This document shows, one piece after another, positions 6,262 through 6,627 of a stretch of 6,627 nucleotides of DNA. Position 1 is the first letter of the stretch. Each line of letters starts with the position of its first letter. The stretch is from Burkholderiaceae bacterium (GTDB lineage: Bacteria; Pseudomonadota; Gammaproteobacteria; Burkholderiales; Burkholderiaceae_C). The stretch is from positions 6,383 to 13,009 of the forward strand of contig JANREF010000341.1 of NCBI GenBank assembly GCA_030726195.1, in the 5' to 3' direction. The notes below the pieces were generated by a model, which was given only the letters and a program-made list of their open reading frames with translations, was not told where the DNA came from and made no database searches. Both the position numbers and the translations under genes were made by a program.

Positions 6262-6627
6262 ATGGTCGACCAAATTGGACCCACTTTGACCGCCTCCACG
6301 CCCCCCAAACCCGCACCCAACAGCGCCGCTGCAGCTGGCCAAGACACACTTGGCGTCAGCGCAGACGAGGCCATGGCATGGCTGCACACGGCCAGGTTTC
6401 TCACCGAAGCCCCCCAACTGCAGCACTTGCCCGCCCACGACATGCCCGAAATAGCATTCGTCGGGCGCTCCAACGCGGGCAAATCCACCAGCATCAACAC
6501 GCTCACCCAAACCCGTCGCATGGCCTTTGCCTCCAAAACACCGGGGCGCACGCAAAGCATCAACTTGTTTGCACTGGGCAAACACGGCGAGACCGACGCC
6601 GTGCTGGCCGACTTGCCCGGCTATGGT
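6262..6627 (+). CDS. engB: EngB (YihA/YsxC) ribosome-biogenesis GTPase, 5' part
   Basis: EngB is a small cytoplasmic GTPase needed for large ribosomal subunit assembly and often associated with normal division septation. The plus frame is open from ATG 6262 to the window edge (122 residues of about 220-240). It shows G1, GRSNAGKS (68-75), with the P-loop lysine K74; G2, TPGRTQ (93-98); and G3, DLPGYG (117-122). G4 and G5 lie beyond the window. The N-terminus before the conserved WLHTARFL block (40-47) is a roughly 37-residue Pro/Ala/Ser-rich extension that E. coli lacks, although relatives in this bacterial group have a shorter one. The start at 6262 has a GGGGA element about 8 nt upstream. 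M38 (6373) is an alternative start with GAGG only 2 nt away. The gene is divergent from cytochrome c4 and functionally unrelated to it. Confidence 0.94.
   Translation, partial: MVDQIGPTLTASTPPKPAPNSAAAAGQDTLGVSADEAMAWLHTARFLTEAPQLQHLPAHDMPEIAFVGRSNAGKSTSINTLTQTRRMAFASKTPGRTQSINLFALGKHGETDAVLADLPGYG

Noticed and set aside
6230..6289. Short plus-strand ATG frame of 19 codons just before engB, considered as a leader peptide
   Set aside because: It is out of frame with engB, its ATG overlaps the predicted engB -10 element so it would lie upstream of the transcription start, and it shows no ribosome binding site.
6234..6585. Two overlapping minus-strand open frames of 115 codons
   Set aside because: Both are antisense to engB, whose three GTPase motifs are unmistakable in the plus frame.
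1..6627. CRISPR array, insertion sequence, tRNA or rRNA, or phage genes
   Set aside because: No regularly spaced repeats, terminal inverted repeats with a transposase, cloverleaf-like segments or phage-type proteins were seen. Apart from the short gaps listed, identified genes account for the whole window.

Overview
The window looks like ordinary chromosomal DNA from a Burkholderiales betaproteobacterium, most likely Comamonadaceae. I judge this from protein similarity recalled from memory (ResB, CcsB, MsrP, MsrQ, cytochrome c4 and EngB all read as typical of that group), the moderately high GC content and the compact gene order. No database search was run, so the family-level placement is an inference.

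Five of the six genes are on the minus strand. Read in the direction of transcription (right to left), they are a diheme cytochrome c4 (6123-5485), resB (5274-3109), ccsB (3112-1754), msrP (1632-631) and msrQ (612 to the window edge, lacking only its extreme C-terminus). On the plus strand, divergent from the cytochrome gene, is the 5' part of the essential GTPase gene engB (6262 to the window edge). Both msrQ and engB run off the window. There are no RNA genes of known type, mobile elements, CRISPR arrays or long repeats.

The genes form one functional theme. ResB and CcsB are the System II apparatus that carries haem across the inner membrane and attaches it to CXXCH apocytochromes in the periplasm. 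Cytochrome c4 is one of its likely clients, with two CXXCH motifs and a Sec signal. MsrP, exported by Tat and carrying a molybdenum cofactor, repairs oxidised methionines in periplasmic proteins using electrons from the membrane haem protein MsrQ. EngB is an unrelated ribosome-assembly GTPase.

Spacing suggests at least three minus-strand transcription units. The cytochrome c4 unit ends at a strong intrinsic terminator (about 5336-5369). resB-ccsB overlap by ATGA and have a candidate promoter just after that terminator. msrP-msrQ are 18 bp apart, lie in the same reading frame and are separated from ccsB by 121 bp containing a perfect 8-bp hairpin without a U-tract. I found no clearly undescribed system. 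The most interesting leftovers are regulatory: a possible small RNA or structured 3' UTR downstream of cytochrome c4, a 16-bp dyad over the divergent cytochrome c4/engB promoters, and a hairpin filling the msrP-msrQ gap.
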